Source: JAGXOF01 sp046545575 (GTDB lineage Bacteria > Chloroflexota > Dehalococcoidia > SZUA-161 > SpSt-899). From it: DNA of 27,680 nucleotides. The DNA is taken from positions 1 through 27,680 of the forward strand of contig JBKGZM010000023.1 in assembly GCA_046545575.1 (NCBI GenBank), given 5' to 3'. Below the pieces are notes generated by a model. That model saw only the letters and a program-made list of their open reading frames with translations, did no database searches and was not told where the DNA came from. The position numbers were made by a program, and so were the translations under genes. The first letter of the stretch is position 1. Each line of letters opens with the position of its first letter. Below, one piece after another: positions 6,817-13,972 of this stretch.

Positions 6817-7470
6817 ATGGAAGAATTACAGGAACCACAGGCAGTCACTCTCCCCCGTCTGGGAGAAAAAGCACCCGATTTTGAGGCACCGACAACTCAC
6901 GGGACGCTCAAGCTGGATGATTTCAAGGGAAGCTGGTTGATCATGTTCTCCCACCCGGCGGATTTCACCCCGGTGTGCACGACGGAGTTCATCGCCTTTA
7001 CCGAGATATTCCCGGAGTTGCAGAAGCGAGGGGTGGAACTTCTTGGACTGAGTGTCGACAGCACGTCTTCACACATTGCCTGGGTACGCAATGTGGAGGA
7101 AAAAACGGGGACGAAGATCCCGTTTCCGATAATCGCCGACCTCAATAAAGAAGTCTCCACAGCCTATGGCATGATCCATCCGGGGCAGAGCAAGACCGAG
7201 ACCGTCAGGTGCGTATTCATTATCGATCCCAATCAGGTCATAAGGACGGTGCTTTACTACCCGCTCACGACGGGCAGGAACATGGACGAGATAATAAGGA
7301 TTGTAGACGCCCTGCAGACAACCGACGCCAACGGCGTGGCCACGCCGGCCAACTGGAGGCCGGGCGACAAAGTGGTTGTGCCACCGCCCAATACGCAGGA
7401 GATGGCTGAAGAGAGACTCAAGGAAGGCTACGAGTGCATTGACTGGTATCTGTGCAAGAAAAAACTCTAA
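6817..7470 (+). CDS. Peroxiredoxin (Prx6/archaeal AhpC-TSA type)
   Basis: 217 residues from ATG 6817, with AAGGAGG (6802-6808) at 8 nt. The longer reading frame upstream has no ribosome site. The peroxidatic cysteine is C54 in HPADFTPVCTTEF. The C-terminal Prx6-type extension contains WRPGDKVVVPPP and ends with C207 and C213 (ECIDWYLC). This is the same spacing as the two C-terminal cysteines of the Aeropyrum peroxiredoxin, where they take part in resolving the oxidised enzyme. It would remove the hydrogen peroxide produced by the superoxide reductase. Confidence 0.93.
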   Translation: MEELQEPQAVTLPRLGEKAPDFEAPTTHGTLKLDDFKGSWLIMFSHPADFTPVCTTEFIAFTEIFPELQKRGVELLGLSVDSTSSHIAWVRNVEEKTGTKIPFPIIADLNKEVSTAYGMIHPGQSKTETVRCVFIIDPNQVIRTVLYYPLTTGRNMDEIIRIVDALQTTDANGVATPANWRPGDKVVVPPPNTQEMAEERLKEGYECIDWYLCKKKL

Positions 7471-7484
7471 ATGGGGAGGATGCC

Positions 7485-7706
7485 ATGGCTTGTATCGGCA
7501 CTGACGGAAAGCCCACTGAGTCGGGGACGAAAATGCTGCGCGCTCTTAAGTCGGGGCTCGGTTCTCCTGAGGAGATCTCTAAGGATGCGGGACTTCCGCT
7601 TTTCAGGGTGCGGAGCGGGCTGCGCGAGATGACTCAGGCTGGATTGGCTGAACAAAAGGGTGAAGGATACGAAATCACCGAACAGGGACGTAAGCTGGTT
7701 GAGTGA
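7485..7706 (+). CDS. Small winged-helix-like protein, last gene of the operon
   Basis: 73 residues from ATG 7485, with GGGAGGA (7474-7480) just upstream. Helix-rich sequence with a helix-turn-helix-like middle (SPEEISKDAGLPLFRVRSGLREMTQAGLAEQ) and a beta-wing (KGEGYEITEQGRKLVE) resembles small MarR/ArsR-like winged helices. It has no cysteines except C3, and no sensor domain. It follows the peroxiredoxin by 14 bases. It might be an accessory regulator or an RNA/DNA-binding partner. No stem-loop terminator is obvious after it. Confidence 0.7.
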   Translation: MACIGTDGKPTESGTKMLRALKSGLGSPEEISKDAGLPLFRVRSGLREMTQAGLAEQKGEGYEITEQGRKLVE

Positions 7707-7807
7707 AGTTGGTAAGGGGCTGGCAACCCATGGTTTGTGCATCCGGGAGTGCACCATGTGTTCTGGCCCCCTCTTAACAACCTGCCCAAAATTCTGGGGG
7801 CACTTCG

Positions 7808-8071
7808 ATGACTGACGTGGCGACCCCGCACACCTTTGCGCGGTACACAGGAAACTGGAAAGGCACGTTCATGACCTGGATACTCTCAAGTGATTTCCAG
7901 CGCAAACATGCCTACATTCCCGAGACCGTACCGGAGCTCTCTGGCTTTGACCTTGCGAGCATGTGGACCAGTCCGCCCGGCGGTGTCCCGGGGGTGGCGG
8001 GGGTGGGGAGGGGAGTTGTGCAGCTACTGTGCCACGAGGACCGGAAGCGCTTTCTTGCCTCGACACCGTGA
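7808..8071 (+). pseudogene. C-terminal remnant of a CrtI/phytoene-desaturase-like FAD oxidoreductase
   Basis: 87 codons matching only the last fifth of the roughly 500-residue NAD(P)/FAD-dependent amine-oxidase-like family (phytoene desaturase, carotenoid isomerase). The landmarks are DVATPHTFARYTGNWKGTF, then IPETVPELSGFDLASMW, then PPGGVPGVAGVGRGVVQLLC and the end DRKRF. The FAD-binding N-terminal Rossmann domain is missing, and an in-frame stop (7775-7777) lies upstream, so this is a truncated relic. The region is more GC-rich than the AT-rich genes that follow. The stretch 7707-7807 shows nothing but a short palindromic repeat. Confidence 0.78.
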
Positions 8072-8288
8072 GCGAGGCCCCCGGGGCTGGCTGGCACGCT
8101 CTAACTGCAAAGCCTGAAGTCGGAAAACGCCCCCTTGCATCATCTTCCCAATGGTAATAGAATGGATGCAATAACAGGGATTCGCTGCTATGCCAAACTG
8201 CTGAGCATGATGTTATTAAAGTAGAAGCCTGTAGCTGTGTAATTCATGCTGGGGAAGTTAAACTTGGTTTGGGCAAGGAGTAAATATA

Positions 8289-8389
8289 ATGCCTTCCACT
8301 GTCCTGAGTTTAAGAAGACAGCGTTCAAGTGCCCTCACTGTGGTGCTTTCGCAGAGAGGGGCATTAGCCGAAACGGAGACACGAAGTGA
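8289..8389 (+). pseudogene. Frameshifted N-terminal remnant of a zinc-ribbon protein
   Basis: ATG 8289 has a good AAGGAG ribosome site (8275-8280) and reads MPSTV. After a one-base shift near 8305 the neighbouring frame reads PEFKKTAFKCPHCGAFAERG, a typical zinc-ribbon opening with C-P-H-C. It then stops at 8387-8389, overlapping the next gene's GTG as GTGA. Restoring a single base in the CCT stretch would give one continuous N-terminus. The rest of the protein is absent. A 47-codon ORF from ATG 8246 covers the same zinc-ribbon frame but lacks a ribosome site. Interpretation as a relic is inferred. Confidence 0.45.
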
Positions 8390-9235
8390 TAAGCATAAAC
8401 CCTCAGAAAATAGCAGGTGATTGGGATGAGGGATTTGTGTTGGATCTCCACACGATTAGCAGCACGCTAGTGGGATACGATGAATTTGGGCACGAAGTTT
8501 TTGACACAAAAAGAAGTGAATTAGGTGAGTTGCTCTATAGGCTGAAATACCAATCTGATAAGTCAGGCCTTAATGATATACTTGATTGTGTGGTAGAATT
8601 TCTACGGAAGAAGTGGAAAATCATTGATTCATTGGACTTTATTGTGCCAATGCCGCCTTCAAATACTAGAAGACATAGCCAACCCGTGATTGACCTAGCA
8701 AGCGGAATTAGTGATCGAACTGAAATCATCCTAGCAAGAAACCTTATAATAAAAACCAAGGAAACGACTCAACTCAAGAACGTATATAGCTATCGAGAGA
8801 GGATTGATATCCTGCAAAATGCCTTTGAGGTCAAAAAGTCAATTGCTAAAGGAAAGACTTTGCTACTTTTAGATGATCTTTATAGATCTGGGGCTACTTT
8901 AAATGTGGCTCTATTTAAATATATTGTTGCTTAGAGAGCCATTTTTGTGCTGTACTACGTGTAGAACGTATGTGCGCACCAATTTATAGACCAAACAAAG
9001 GCACTGGATTCCATACATAACGTCGTGAAATGTTTAAGCGATCGTTACTAAAACCTCTGAAAACCGTTGGAACAAAGCTGGCGGAGCATTGCGAAGACCG
9101 ATACCAGCAATAGTCCTCTAAGCAACAATATATTTAAATAGAGCCTTAAATGTTGTTTCTCAATTGCTGCGCACCCAAGGGAGTGCGGGAACAATCTATG
9201 TTTTAGCCTTGACTAAGACAAGGAGTAAATTATGA
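8386..9235 (+). pseudogene. Phosphoribosyltransferase (ComF-like) gene split by a MITE-like insertion
   Basis: The frame from GTG 8386 (GGAG at 8375-8378) encodes 182 residues, ending prematurely at 8932-8934 inside the inserted element. It has the type I PRPP-binding motif LLLLDDLYRSGATLN (159-173) and an N-terminal block WDEGFVLDLHTIS. The insertion falls directly after this motif. Joining 8386-8906 to 9154-9235, which removes the element and one 8-bp duplicate, restores an open frame of 200 residues. Its end (VVSQLLRTQGSAGTIYVLAL, then TKTRSKL) is the expected family C-terminus, and its stop at 9233-9235 overlaps the next start as ATGA. The truncated protein keeps the PRPP loop but loses the last strand and helix, so it is probably inactive. 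Confidence 0.9.
8907..9145 (+). mobile_element. 239-bp MITE-like element, ISL3-type ends
   Basis: Perfect 30-bp terminal inverted repeats at 8907-8936 and 9116-9145, beginning GGCTCTATTT. The flanking 8-bp direct repeat TTAAATGT (8899-8906 and 9146-9153) is a target-site duplication. The interior of about 179 bp has no ORF, so the element is non-autonomous. GG-starting ends of this length and an 8-bp duplication match the ISL3 family of insertion sequences; the family call is from general knowledge. It interrupts the phosphoribosyltransferase gene. The exact repeats and duplication suggest a fairly recent insertion. Confidence 0.9.
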
Positions 9236-9798
9236 CGAAGGTGTTTGTTGGTGGATCGAGAAAGCTATCGAGAATCAACATCAATGTGAAGGCCAAGATC
9301 GATGCCATGATACAGAAGGGATATATAATACTAGTAGGCGACGCGAATGGTGCAGATAAATCATTCCAACGATACCTTTTTGAGCAACGTTATGGTAATG
9401 TTATTGTCTTCTGCATGGCTAATGGTTGTAGAAATAACCTCGGTCGATGGGAAGAAAGACGAATTAAGGTTAATAATAATAAAAATGGCTTCGAGTACTA
9501 TGCTGCAAAAGATGTGGAAATGTCTAAAGAAGCTGATTATGGATTCATGCTGTGGGATGCTAAAAGCAAAGGGACTGTGCAGAACATTATCAATCTTTTA
9601 AAAAGTAATAAAAGAACGCTGGTCTACATTTCCTCTGAACGGAATTTTATAGTACTGGATACCCTCGATGATATTCCAAATCTTCTAGAAAAATCCGACA
9701 TAAAAGATCGTAAATTGATCGAGGATAAACTCAAAATATCAAGCATGCTCAAGACCAGAGCAATGCAAAGTGAATTTGATATCATAGTGAGATCCTAG
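9232..9798 (+). CDS. SLOG-like Rossmannoid protein
   Basis: 188 residues. Motifs in order: GGSR (7-10) after a hydrophobic strand, VGDANGADK (35-43), RNNLGRW (67-73), a KD-x-x-M-x-x-x-AD-x-G-x-M-x-WD block (93-109) and SKGT (112-115). These fit the SLOG/LOG-like nucleotide-binding Rossmannoid superfamily. The C-terminal 60 residues are helical and variable. The ATG overlaps the stop of the ancestral phosphoribosyltransferase frame by ATGA, so the two were translationally coupled before the MITE inserted. The gene is AT-rich compared with its neighbours beyond 10 kb, suggesting acquisition by transfer. Function unknown; SLOG proteins are often linked to nucleotide signalling or conflict systems. 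Confidence 0.7.
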   Translation: MTKVFVGGSRKLSRININVKAKIDAMIQKGYIILVGDANGADKSFQRYLFEQRYGNVIVFCMANGCRNNLGRWEERRIKVNNNKNGFEYYAAKDVEMSKEADYGFMLWDAKSKGTVQNIINLLKSNKRTLVYISSERNFIVLDTLDDIPNLLEKSDIKDRKLIEDKLKISSMLKTRAMQSEFDIIVRS

Positions 9799-9892
9799 AT
9801 TATTTCCTCACAAAGTACTTTGACTTACCCCTTATTTATGTACCAGACGCAATGAGAGTGTCTTTTCTCTGAGGCGACAAATATCTGGGCAC

Positions 9893-9941
9893 GGAGGTTG
9901 CTTCGTCGTACGCCTCAGGCGTACTTCCTCGCAAAGACATT
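9893..9941. repeat. Palindromic intergenic repeat, type A
   Basis: Contains GTACGCC-TCA-GGCGTAC (9908-9924), a perfect 7-bp stem. Around it are GAGGTTGCTTCGTC on the left and TTCCTCGCAAAGACA on the right, an arrangement common in dispersed bacterial intergenic repeats. The remainder of 9799-10019 shows no gene. Confidence 0.5.
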
Positions 9942-10019
9942 ACATGCGGATACTGAGGATGGCATCTGGCGGCATGTAATTGGATGGCAATCTCATCATA
10001 GAGTCGATATTATGATACG

Positions 10020-10511
10020 ATGGTTAATATGGGAACGACAGCGCTGGCCATTCTCTGTGCAATCCTCATGCTGGTTGGGTTGGTGGGGGTAATATTACCG
10101 TTCCTTCCGGGTGTGCCGCTGGCATGGCTTGGATTGTTCATATACGCTCTTGGTACCGGTTTTGAGACGATATCGATTGCAGCAGTGGTCGTCTTTTTCG
10201 TCTTGACAGTGCTTATCTCACTTCTGGATTTCGTGGCTCCCGCCCTGGGTGCCAGGAAATACCGGGCGAGCAAGCCGGGTATCATCGGCGCCTTTCTGGG
10301 CTCTATAGCGGGGATATTCGTGCTTGGCCTCTGGGGGATTATCCTGGGGCCTCTAATTGGCGCTTTTCTGGGGGAACTGGCAGCGAGATGGAAATTCCAG
10401 CAGGCACTTGGTGCCACTGTCGGAGCTTTCCTGGGCTTCATAGTAGGTAGCCTGTTCAAACTGATACTTATCCTCGTTATGGCCGGGTTTTTCGTAGTCT
10501 CTCTGTTCTAA
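10020..10511 (+). CDS. DUF456-family membrane protein
   Basis: 163 residues, almost wholly hydrophobic, with about four to five membrane segments. The DUF456 pattern is clear: LVGLVGVILPFLPGVPLAW near the N-terminus, a central DFVAPALGARKYRASKPGII loop, and the glycine-rich LGLWGIILGPLIGAFLGE segment. Function is not known. The start is uncertain: ATG 10020 and ATG 10029 are both possible and neither has a clear ribosome site. Confidence 0.82.
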   Translation: MVNMGTTALAILCAILMLVGLVGVILPFLPGVPLAWLGLFIYALGTGFETISIAAVVVFFVLTVLISLLDFVAPALGARKYRASKPGIIGAFLGSIAGIFVLGLWGIILGPLIGAFLGELAARWKFQQALGATVGAFLGFIVGSLFKLILILVMAGFFVVSLF

Positions 10512-10608
10512 GGATGACTTTCCCGATTTATGCGCCAGATGGAATGATAATGTTGTTTCTGTGCGGCAATAGATAGCTGGATAATAAGGCCAATGATGTT
10601 GGGGACAA

Positions 10609-10645
10609 GATTCTTCGCCCGACGGAGGCGGACTCAGAATGACAT
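10609..10645. repeat. Palindromic intergenic repeat, type B, copy 1
   Basis: AGATTCTTCGC at the left, CTCAGAATGACA at the right, 37 bp overall with a GC-rich centre. The same ends and the same length recur at 15390-15426. A shorter related palindrome, GGCTCA-GAA-TGAGCC (10666-10680), covers the stop codon of the PerR-like gene. Confidence 0.6.
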
Positions 10646-10668
10646 CCTTGGGGGCTAGCTTGGCCGGC

Positions 10669-11076
10669 TCAGAATGAGCCACCGTCTGACTTCTGGCAAT
10701 CAGGGCAGAGCCCGTAGAACTCCACCTGGTGGTACAGGACCCGGAACCCCGATTTCTGTTCTACCTCTCTCTCCAACTCGTGGTTGACCGGCTTGTCCAC
10801 ATCGAAGACACGCCCACACTTGACGCACCTGAAGTGGTAATGATTCTCCGGGGTTCCATCGTAGTGGCTTGGCCCGGATCCTACGTTTAGCTCCTGGATA
10901 ACACCTTCCTGCTTTAACTGGTTTAGATTTCGGTAGACTGTCCCCAGGCTGACGTTGGGTATGTCCTCGCGCACACGGTCATAAATCCAGTCGACAGTGG
11001 GGTGAGAGGTTGTACTTCTCAAGACTTTGAGTATTGTGTCTCTTTGTTTTGATCGTCTGGCCATAATAGGAATCAT
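10669..11076 (-). CDS. perR: Fur-family regulator, PerR-like
   Basis: 135 residues from the outer ATG (11076), 131 from the inner ATG at 11064. It has an N-terminal winged helix with VSLGTVYRNLNQL as recognition region. The regulatory-metal residues, aligned with Bacillus PerR, are H25 (PerR H37), D73 (D85), H79 and H81 (H91, H93) and D92 (D104). An Asp rather than Glu at the last position is the feature that separates peroxide-sensing PerR from Fur. A structural zinc site is formed by C84-x-x-C87 and C124-x-x-C127. R49 occupies the position of PerR Asn61, where Fur proteins have Arg. The promoter and operator overlap the start region, implying autoregulation. Neither ATG has a ribosome site, so the mRNA may be leaderless. 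Its likely regulon includes the 1149-7706 operon, which has the same operator. Confidence 0.87.
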   Translation of the reverse strand: MIPIMARRSKQRDTILKVLRSTTSHPTVDWIYDRVREDIPNVSLGTVYRNLNQLKQEGVIQELNVGSGPSHYDGTPENHYHFRCVKCGRVFDVDKPVNHELEREVEQKSGFRVLYHQVEFYGLCPDCQKSDGGSF

Positions 11077-11083
11077 TATTAGT
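11063..11083 (-). promoter_or_regulatory. PerR/Fur-type operator, copy 2
   Basis: Same 21-bp site as at 1088-1108 (18/21 identical when both are read in the direction of transcription), with half-sites TAATA-N8-TATTA. It begins at the last three bases of the -10 box and covers the predicted transcription start and both candidate ATGs of the regulator. Confidence 0.72.
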
Positions 11084-11109
11084 GTAAGCCATGTTTATTA
11101 ATATGTCAA
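11081..11109 (-). promoter_or_regulatory. Promoter of the PerR-like gene
   Basis: On the minus strand, TTGACA (11109-11104), a 17-bp spacer and TACACT (11086-11081). The start of transcription would fall near 11074, on or next to the outer ATG (11076-11074) and about 10 nt before the inner ATG (11064), leaving almost no leader. Confidence 0.7.
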
Positions 11110-11135
11110 GTGAGGGGGCATCCTGCGAACCTGAG

Positions 11136-11164
11136 TTGCGTAGAGCCCTGCTTGCTGACATAAT
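11136..11164 (+). promoter_or_regulatory. Candidate promoter of the ZIP transporter gene
   Basis: TTGCGT (11136-11141), 17 bp, CATAAT (11159-11164), about 40 bases before the start codon at 11204. It is divergent from the PerR-like promoter, with the two -35 boxes about 27 bp apart. No copy of the shared operator overlaps this promoter. Confidence 0.35.
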
Positions 11165-11203
11165 AATAGAAAGTAAACTTGAAGCAGGGTCATAAGGGAA
11201 AGA

Positions 11204-12031
11204 ATGCAGCTTAACGTCTCCTTTGCGCTGTTGCTGGCCACGCTTGCCGGTCTCTCCACGGCGATAGGCGGTGCTATCGCCATATTTATGTGCAGGCCCA
11301 AGTGCTCGCATCTGGCACTAATTCTGGGCTTCTCCGCCGGAGTAATGCTCTATATCTCGTTTGCTGAACTGCTCGGCACAGCGATTGAACAGGTGGGGCT
11401 TATCACTGCAAACATCGCTTTCTTCGCGGGGATAGCGGCTATCGGGATACTTGACCTTCTCGTTCCTCACGAATACAAGGAGGAACACGTCGAGGATTCG
11501 CATCCCTCACTGGCTGCCAGGATGGTGTCGGATCAGGAAAATGTGAGTCAGTCAGGGTCTGCGACCAAAAGGTCATCGATCCTTATGCGTGTTGGAGTTC
11601 TTACTGCGCTTGGCATGGCTATTCACAATTTCCCCGAGGGACTGGTCGTGTTCAGCAGTGCCGTCGGGGGAGATATGCAGCTCGGGATAATAGTGGCCAT
11701 TGCCGTTGCTTTACATAATATACCAGAGGGAATAAGCATATTCGTGCCGATATTCCAGGGGAGTGGGAGCCGGCGTCGTGCCTTCTTCTATTCCTTCCTC
11801 GCGGGGGTAGCCGAGCCGATCGGAGCGCTTCTTGCGTACGCCATTCTTCTGCCCTTCTTAACCCCCACCGTAGTTTCGGGCATGCTGGCATTTGCCGGTG
11901 GGGTCATGGTATATATAAGTCTGGATGAGCTTCTGCCAGCCGCGCACAGGTACGGCGAAGCGCATCTCGCCATAGTTGGAGTCGGAGCCGGTATGGCCGT
12001 TATGGCGGTGACATTAATCGTGTTAGGGTGA
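11204..12031 (+). CDS. ZIP-family divalent metal transporter (ZupT-like)
   Basis: 275 residues with about eight membrane segments. The signature metal-site motifs are HNFPEG (about 141-146) and HNIPEG (about 171-176) in consecutive helices. A histidine/acid-rich cytoplasmic loop (PHEYKEEHVEDSH, about 88-100) is typical of ZIP proteins. They import Zn2+, Fe2+ or Mn2+ down their gradient. It is divergent from the PerR-like regulator. PerR uses Mn or Fe as cofactor, so a functional link through metal supply is plausible but not shown. The ribosome site AAGGGA precedes the ATG. Confidence 0.92.
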   Translation: MQLNVSFALLLATLAGLSTAIGGAIAIFMCRPKCSHLALILGFSAGVMLYISFAELLGTAIEQVGLITANIAFFAGIAAIGILDLLVPHEYKEEHVEDSHPSLAARMVSDQENVSQSGSATKRSSILMRVGVLTALGMAIHNFPEGLVVFSSAVGGDMQLGIIVAIAVALHNIPEGISIFVPIFQGSGSRRRAFFYSFLAGVAEPIGALLAYAILLPFLTPTVVSGMLAFAGGVMVYISLDELLPAAHRYGEAHLAIVGVGAGMAVMAVTLIVLG

Positions 12032-12097
12032 AGGGTTTGATGTAGTAATTGCTCCCGCTCTATGTGATAATAACTTCGTAAGGAAAATACTACTCGA

Positions 12098-13414
12098 TTG
12101 GGGGTTTTCTTGGAATCGATATTGGATAAGGTAAAAGGATCGGCAGAGGAAGCAGAAGTCTTCTCGGTGGCCCATCACAACACTGAGGTCATGTTCGAGG
12201 CCAACCGTTTAAAGCTCGTGCAGACTAAGGAGTCCAGGGGCACCGCTCTGCGGGTGATAAAGAATGGTCACATGGGCCTTGCGGCGACCAACAAGTCGGG
12301 CGATGAACAGGAACTCCCCGATAAGGCGCTGGAAATGGCTCCGTATGGTGTAGAAGCGAAATTCAGCTTCCCGAAACCCCAGGTTTATCCATCTGTCTCC
12401 ACCTTTGACCCGGAGGTAGAATCGGTCTCGGAGGAGAAGCTGGTGGAGATCGGGCAGGCGCTTATTGACCGTGTCAGGGCCTCGAACCCCGATCTCCTGT
12501 GCGAAGCCAGTGTCCACCGTGGCACGGCTTCGGTTCAGATAATGAACTCCAATGGCGGAATGGCCGAATACCGGGAATCCGTCTTCTCGATTGCCGTCGA
12601 GGGCGTTCTCATTAAAGGTACGGACATGCTTTTCGTCGGCGACCAGGAGAGCTCCTGTCATCCTGTACTCACATCCGACAACGTGGTGAAATCAACCCTG
12701 CAACAGCTGGAACGAGCAAGAAATACTACTTCCATCTCAACAGGCTCCATGCCGGTTATTTTCACCGCTCTGGGGGTTGCTGCCGTCCTGCTTGAACCTC
12801 TACTTGTGGCCTTCAACGGGAAGACGGTGCTGCGAGGGGCATCGCCGCTGGGCAAACGGAAAGGGGAGCAGGTATTTACCCCTGATTTATCCATCTGGGA
12901 TGATGGTACCATTGATTTCTGCCCTGCTGCCTCCATTTGTGATGATGAAGGAGTTCCGAGTCGGCGCACTCCTCTGATCGATAAGGGCGTGGTGAGTAAT
13001 TTCCTTTACGATCTCCAGACCGCCGCCGAAGCCGGCGCTGAGAGCACGGGCAGCGCAACTCGCTCTCTGGCCAGCCTGCCCAGTCCTTCCTCAAGTGCCG
13101 TGATAGTGAACGAAGGGCAAATGAGCTTTGCGGATATGCTCGCCGAGATCAAGGAAGGGTTGATAGTTGAGGAGGTTATGGGGGCGGGGCAGGGGAATGT
13201 CCTGGGCGGCGATTTCAGCGGCAACGTACTCCTCGGCTACAAGGTCGAGAACGGAGAGATTGTGGGAAGGGTAAAAAACACCATGATCTCGGGCAACGTA
13301 TATGACGTCTTCAAGGAAGGGGTCGCGTTTGGTTCTGATTCCCGATGGATAGGCGGGTCTCTGAATACTCCTTCCGTTTATTGTCCTCGTGTGTCAGTGG
13401 CTGCTACTGGTTAA
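12098..13414 (+). CDS. TldE/PmbA-type subunit of TldD/TldE protease family
   Basis: 438 residues from TTG 12098; a second TTG at 12110 is also possible and the start is unsure. It has the PmbA/TldE C-terminal blocks: NGKTVLRGASPLGKR, then DDEGVPSRRTPLIDKGV, then LYDLQTAAEAGAESTG and GQGNVLGGDFSGNVLLGY. The HExxxH metal motif of TldD is absent, which fits the non-metal TldE partner of the heterodimeric protease. That protease trims peptides such as microcins or modified peptides. No TldD gene is adjacent in this window. Confidence 0.85.
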   Translation: MGVFLESILDKVKGSAEEAEVFSVAHHNTEVMFEANRLKLVQTKESRGTALRVIKNGHMGLAATNKSGDEQELPDKALEMAPYGVEAKFSFPKPQVYPSVSTFDPEVESVSEEKLVEIGQALIDRVRASNPDLLCEASVHRGTASVQIMNSNGGMAEYRESVFSIAVEGVLIKGTDMLFVGDQESSCHPVLTSDNVVKSTLQQLERARNTTSISTGSMPVIFTALGVAAVLLEPLLVAFNGKTVLRGASPLGKRKGEQVFTPDLSIWDDGTIDFCPAASICDDEGVPSRRTPLIDKGVVSNFLYDLQTAAEAGAESTGSATRSLASLPSPSSSAVIVNEGQMSFADMLAEIKEGLIVEEVMGAGQGNVLGGDFSGNVLLGYKVENGEIVGRVKNTMISGNVYDVFKEGVAFGSDSRWIGGSLNTPSVYCPRVSVAATG

Positions 13415-13427
13415 CGGTTTGTAACAA

Positions 13428-13907
13428 ATGGCGGGCAAAATCAGTGCCGGTCTCCTGATGTATTGCTTTCGTGACGGCGAGTTGCATGTGCTGCTGGTCC
13501 ATCCGGGTGGACCGTACTTCAAGAGCAAGGATGCGGGGTACTGGACCATTCCGAAGGGTGAACCGGGGGAGAATGAGGAGCTTCTCGCCACGGCCATCAG
13601 GGAGTTTGAGGAGGAGATCGGAATCAAGCCCGCAGGGGAGTTCATTCCCCTGGATTGGGTAAAGCAGAAAGGCGGCAAGACGGTTTACGCCTGGGCTTTT
13701 CAGGGCGATTACGACTCACCGCCGCCTTTGAAAAGCAATCTTTTCGAGATAGAGTGGCCGCCCCGCTCGGGCAAAAAACAGCAATTCCCCGAGATCGATA
13801 AGGCGGAGTTCTTCCCTGCGGAGCGAGCGAAGCAGGTCATAAATAAGGCGCAGGTGGCGTTCATTGAGAGGCTGGAGAAGTTGCGTTTCTCAAGGGCAGT
13901 GTGTTAG
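13428..13907 (+). CDS. Nudix hydrolase
   Basis: 159 residues. The Nudix box G-x5-E-x7-REFEEEIG is at about 44-66 (starting GEPGENEELL, ending REFEEEIGI), with all metal-binding glutamates present. The N-terminal GLLMY and the IPKG segment are typical of Nudix proteins annotated as NTP pyrophosphohydrolases. It starts 14 bases after the TldE-like stop, so the two are probably co-transcribed. Substrate cannot be told from the sequence. There is no clear ribosome site. Confidence 0.9.
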   Translation: MAGKISAGLLMYCFRDGELHVLLVHPGGPYFKSKDAGYWTIPKGEPGENEELLATAIREFEEEIGIKPAGEFIPLDWVKQKGGKTVYAWAFQGDYDSPPPLKSNLFEIEWPPRSGKKQQFPEIDKAEFFPAERAKQVINKAQVAFIERLEKLRFSRAVC

Positions 13908-13972
13908 GATTACATCAAAGTATCCCCTCCAGGATGCAATATGCTTGACCAAAGAGGTTGGTGACAGTTCCT

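Noticed and set aside
7707..7807. Possible upstream extension of the CrtI-like fragment
   Set aside because: An in-frame stop at 7775-7777 and no family-like residues before the ATG at 7808.
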